DNA from: Candidatus Bipolaricaulota bacterium
GTDB taxonomy: Bacteria; Bipolaricaulota; Bipolaricaulia; UBA7950; UBA9294
Assembly (NCBI GenBank): GCA_015485945.1
Contig: WFSM01000170.1
Coordinates: forward strand, 1 to 7,560
DNA: 7,560 nucleotides
Direction: 5' to 3'
Below are positions 5,522 to 7,560 of this stretch, piece after piece. The notes under the pieces were generated by a model that worked only from the letters and a program-made list of their open reading frames with translations, ran no database searches and was not told the DNA's origin. A program made the position numbers and the translations under genes. Numbering within the stretch: position 1 is the stretch's first letter; every line of letters starts with the position of its first letter.

Positions 5522-6247
5522 TTACAGTCGTTGATAGATCTTTTTTATTGCACCCGTGAATCGTCGCGTTCCGCCGGCTTGGCTCACGATCGCCAACACT
5601 TTCTCCGGATCAGTGACAATCGATCCGAACAGATGCTGCACTCCATACTCACCGAGGGCGGATGCCATCGGAGTTGTCGGCCCGATGAGTGCAATTTCGG
5701 CGCCGTGCGCCAGTTCGAGCAGGTGATCGATAGTCTTGTTGATGAATACAAGCGCGGTCAGAATGACGACATCGCACGTGGGGAGCAGCCGTTCCGCTGC
5801 CCAGTCGGGGAGGACGTCGGGCGCGAGCTTGCGCCGCTCGAACACGTAGAATGCCGCCGCCCGTCGCTTAATCTCGGGAATAAACGGCTCGAACCAGCCG
5901 ACCATTCCCACCGTCACCCCGTCGATCGGGAGCACGTGCAACGGATCGGGGCCGGGAGCGCCGTCACGGTTGAACGCAGCGTTTAACGTCGCCATTCCCA
6001 CCGTGGCTGCAACTGGATCCGGAGCAACGACGTGCGCCGCCACCGCGTGGGCGTCAGCGCCGATCAACTCGCCCGCACTTTCCAGATAGGTGCAGCATGT
6101 ATTCATGCCCGCGGTTACCGTCCCCGCGAGGCCGCAGCTGCCGTCGTCGAGGCGCACTGCGGTGTAGCCGAGGCCGATTCTGACGTCGACAATGCGGCGC
6201 AGGCGCAGGCGCGGCTCCACTTCTTCCAACAGCCGATCGATAATCAT
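5522..6247 (-). CDS. DUF4213/DUF364 putative heavy-metal chelation protein
   Basis: The 241-residue protein has an N-terminal DUF4213 (enolase-N-like) region at about 5-90 with GYTAVRLDDGSCGLAGT at 27-43. A C-terminal DUF364 domain lies at about 105-235 with MVGWFEPFI at 115-123, ILTALVFINKTI at 162-173 and the signature GPTTPM at 189-194. The family is annotated as putative heavy-metal chelation on structural grounds and is frequent in anaerobes near metal and corrinoid genes; no reaction is established. Adjacent C51-C52 could be ligands but this is not shown. The ATG overlaps the stop of the upstream MinD/ferredoxin ATPase as ATGA and has GGAGG at 7-nt spacing. This coupling argues that the protein works with the ATPases, perhaps as metal donor or acceptor. 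Confidence 0.93.
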   Translation of the reverse strand: MIIDRLLEEVEPRLRLRRIVDVRIGLGYTAVRLDDGSCGLAGTVTAGMNTCCTYLESAGELIGADAHAVAAHVVAPDPVAATVGMATLNAAFNRDGAPGPDPLHVLPIDGVTVGMVGWFEPFIPEIKRRAAAFYVFERRKLAPDVLPDWAAERLLPTCDVVILTALVFINKTIDHLLELAHGAEIALIGPTTPMASALGEYGVQHLFGSIVTDPEKVLAIVSQAGGTRRFTGAIKKIYQRL

Positions 6248-7104
6248 GCGATGACCTCCGCGAACCGGGAATAAATCTTACGCATCGCTTTCCCCGCTGC
6301 GCTGTCCGGGTCCTCGACCGCGCTCTTGCCATGGATCATCATGCCCGGCACCGTGGGGTCATATGGGATCTGTCCGAGAACGGTTAGCTCCTCTTCCCGC
6401 GCGAATTCCTCGATCTGAGCGCTCACCGCGTCATTGAGATCGTACTTATTGATCACCAAGTACGCCGGAATCCGAAAGTGGCGCACTACTTTTAGGATGC
6501 GCTCGAGGTCATGCAACCCGGACAGGCTCGGTTCGGTGACGAGAATTACCGCATTCGCCCCGCTAACCGACGCGATAACTGGACACCCGATCCCCGGGGA
6601 TCCGTCGATCAACAGCCGTTCCGCACTGACCTCCTTGGCAAGGGCATATGCCTTTTGTTTTACCACTGTAACAAGCTTTCCCGACGTTTCTTCCCCGGGA
6701 TAGAGCTCAGCGCTCGCTAGTGGGCCAAGCCGGGTTTGCGCCGTGTACCACTTGCCGGAAATGCGCGGCGATAACGTGATCGCGTCGGTTGGACACACGT
6801 AGACGCACGCTCCGCACCCCTCGCACAGGAACGAATCGATATTGAAATCCGCGTCGATCGCGTGGAACCGACAAACGCGAGCGCACTCGCCGCAATTGAT
6901 GCACTTGGAATCGTCCTTCAGCGCTTCCTGCGATCCCTGAAACTCGCCCTCATGTTGAATCTCCGGATCGAGGAGGAGGTGAAGGTTCGCCGCGTCGACA
7001 TCGCAATCGGAAAGCACTTTGTCCTTCGCCAGGCAAGCAAACGCCCCCGCGAGCGACGTTTTCCCGGTTCCGCCCTTGCCGGACAGGAATAACACGCTCT
7101 TCAT
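6244..7104 (-). CDS. MinD-superfamily ATPase with inserted two-cluster ferredoxin domain
   Basis: The 286-residue protein is a COG1149-type P-loop ATPase. It has deviant Walker A GKGGTGKT at 9-16, DCDVDAANLH at 33-42, then an inserted ferredoxin domain: C68-x2-C71-x2-C74-x3-C78 and C94-x2-C97-x2-C100-x3-C104, enough for two 4Fe-4S clusters. The ATPase fold resumes with DGSPGIGCP at 167-175 (switch II) and TEPSLSGLHDL at 190-200, and ends near EDPDSAAG. All eight cluster cysteines and the nucleotide motifs are intact. The frame is open upstream to 7182, but the start at 7104 gives the MKSVLFLSGKGG family N-terminus and forms an ATGA overlap with the preceding ATPase gene. Such proteins usually occur as tandem pairs and couple ATP hydrolysis to redox or cluster transfer. 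Two of them belong to the orange protein (ORP) complex of Desulfovibrio. The client here is unknown. Confidence 0.96.
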   Translation of the reverse strand: MKSVLFLSGKGGTGKTSLAGAFACLAKDKVLSDCDVDAANLHLLLDPEIQHEGEFQGSQEALKDDSKCINCGECARVCRFHAIDADFNIDSFLCEGCGACVYVCPTDAITLSPRISGKWYTAQTRLGPLASAELYPGEETSGKLVTVVKQKAYALAKEVSAERLLIDGSPGIGCPVIASVSGANAVILVTEPSLSGLHDLERILKVVRHFRIPAYLVINKYDLNDAVSAQIEEFAREEELTVLGQIPYDPTVPGMMIHGKSAVEDPDSAAGKAMRKIYSRFAEVIA

Positions 7105-7560
7105 GTCACACCCCCTTCCGCACCGTTGGGAACGCGCCCCGCCGCAATTGCGGCGTAGAGCGCACGGAATTTGTCCTTCCATTCCGGCATCGCATCGACA
7201 AGCGGAACACCGCGTGAGTACAGGCGAGCGATTTCGCGATCGAACGGGATCCGCATCACAATCGGAATATTCTCCGCGGCGCAGTAGCGCTCCACGCGGT
7301 CGTCCCCAATGCCGTCGCGGTTGATGATCACCCCCACCGGTACCCCGACCGAACGGGCAACTCCGACCGCTGCTTTGAGGTCATGGAGGCCGAACGGAGT
7401 CGGCTCAGTGACGAGCAGGGCAAAGTCCGCCCCTTGAATCGCGGCGATCGTCGGACAGCCGGTCCCCGGCGGCGCGTCAAGAATCGAGGATTTATCCGGA
7501 TCCAACCCGGCTTTCAGCTCGTGAATCAACGGGGTTGCCATCGCCTCGCCCAGGTTGAGC
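7101..7560 (-). CDS. Second MinD/ferredoxin-type ATPase, 5' end outside the window
   Basis: The C-terminal 152 residues of a second COG1149-type ATPase are visible; the frame has no stop up to the window edge, so the gene continues beyond it. The fragment opens with LNLGEAMATPL, then DAPPGTGCP (switch II), TEPTPFGLHDL, a typical IINRDGIGDDRVE segment and an IPFDREIA block near the end. This is paralogous to, but clearly diverged from, the next gene. The ATG at 7541 is internal, since family proteins carry the LNxGEAM motif in mid-protein. The Walker A and any ferredoxin insert would lie upstream and cannot be checked. It is coupled by an ATGA overlap to its partner, the usual head-to-tail pair of this family, and probably forms a heterodimer with it. 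Confidence 0.93.
   Translation of the reverse strand, partial: LNLGEAMATPLIHELKAGLDPDKSSILDAPPGTGCPTIAAIQGADFALLVTEPTPFGLHDLKAAVGVARSVGVPVGVIINRDGIGDDRVERYCAAENIPIVMRIPFDREIARLYSRGVPLVDAMPEWKDKFRALYAAIAAGRVPNGAEGGVT

Overview
The window reads as a compact, gene-dense prokaryotic segment in which every well-supported gene lies on the minus strand, so transcription runs from high to low coordinates. Gene content points to a strictly anaerobic bacterium: tandem MinD-type ATPases with ferredoxin inserts, a DUF364 putative metal-chelation protein, an Mrp ATPase, a COG0731 radical SAM enzyme and a COG1237 metallo-beta-lactamase-fold protein. I cannot assign a phylum from sequence alone; a deep-branching anaerobic lineage (for example Bipolaricaulota/Acetothermia-like) is only a guess. 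No tRNA, rRNA, CRISPR array or intact transposase gene was seen.

Layout in transcription order. (1) 7560 to 5281, a metal/Fe-S ATPase block: the C-terminal part of one MinD/ferredoxin-type ATPase, a second complete one with two 4Fe-4S motifs, a DUF4213/DUF364 protein, and a 75-residue Gly/Arg-rich zinc-ribbon protein. Two junctions are ATGA overlaps and the third gap is 13 bp. (2) 5280 to 4960, about 320 bp without an established gene. One minus-strand frame spans it from the upstream stop to the downstream ribosome binding site with a single internal TAG, giving two candidate small ORFs, one Cys/His-rich. (3) 4959 to 1146, a tightly coupled five-gene run: DUF89 phosphatase, YggS-type PLP protein, Mrp ATPase, YfcE-like phosphoesterase and radical SAM protein with a C-terminal winged helix. 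Three junctions are ATGA overlaps and one is a 10-bp gap. (4) 1145 to 797, a non-coding interval with three strong hairpins. Two are near-identical direct copies about 270 bp apart, suggesting a small IS200/REP-like or other structured element. It ends in a 12-codon leader ORF with a strong Shine-Dalgarno. (5) 796 to 89, the metallo-beta-lactamase-fold gene, whose ATG overlaps the leader stop as TAATG. Bases 1 to 88 hold no recognisable gene.

Taken together, blocks 1 and 3 look like one or two operons for metal-cluster handling and metabolite housekeeping. The paired ATPases and Mrp are the class of P-loop proteins that load or carry Fe-S or heterometal clusters. DUF364 and the zinc ribbon are plausible metal-binding partners. 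DUF89 and YggS are known from damage-control and cofactor homeostasis. The specific pathway is not established by the sequence. The most notable points are the ORP-like paired ATPases joined to DUF364 with no NifX/ORP domain gene in view, the unexplained gap at 4960-5280, and the hairpin-bracketed element at 797-1145.
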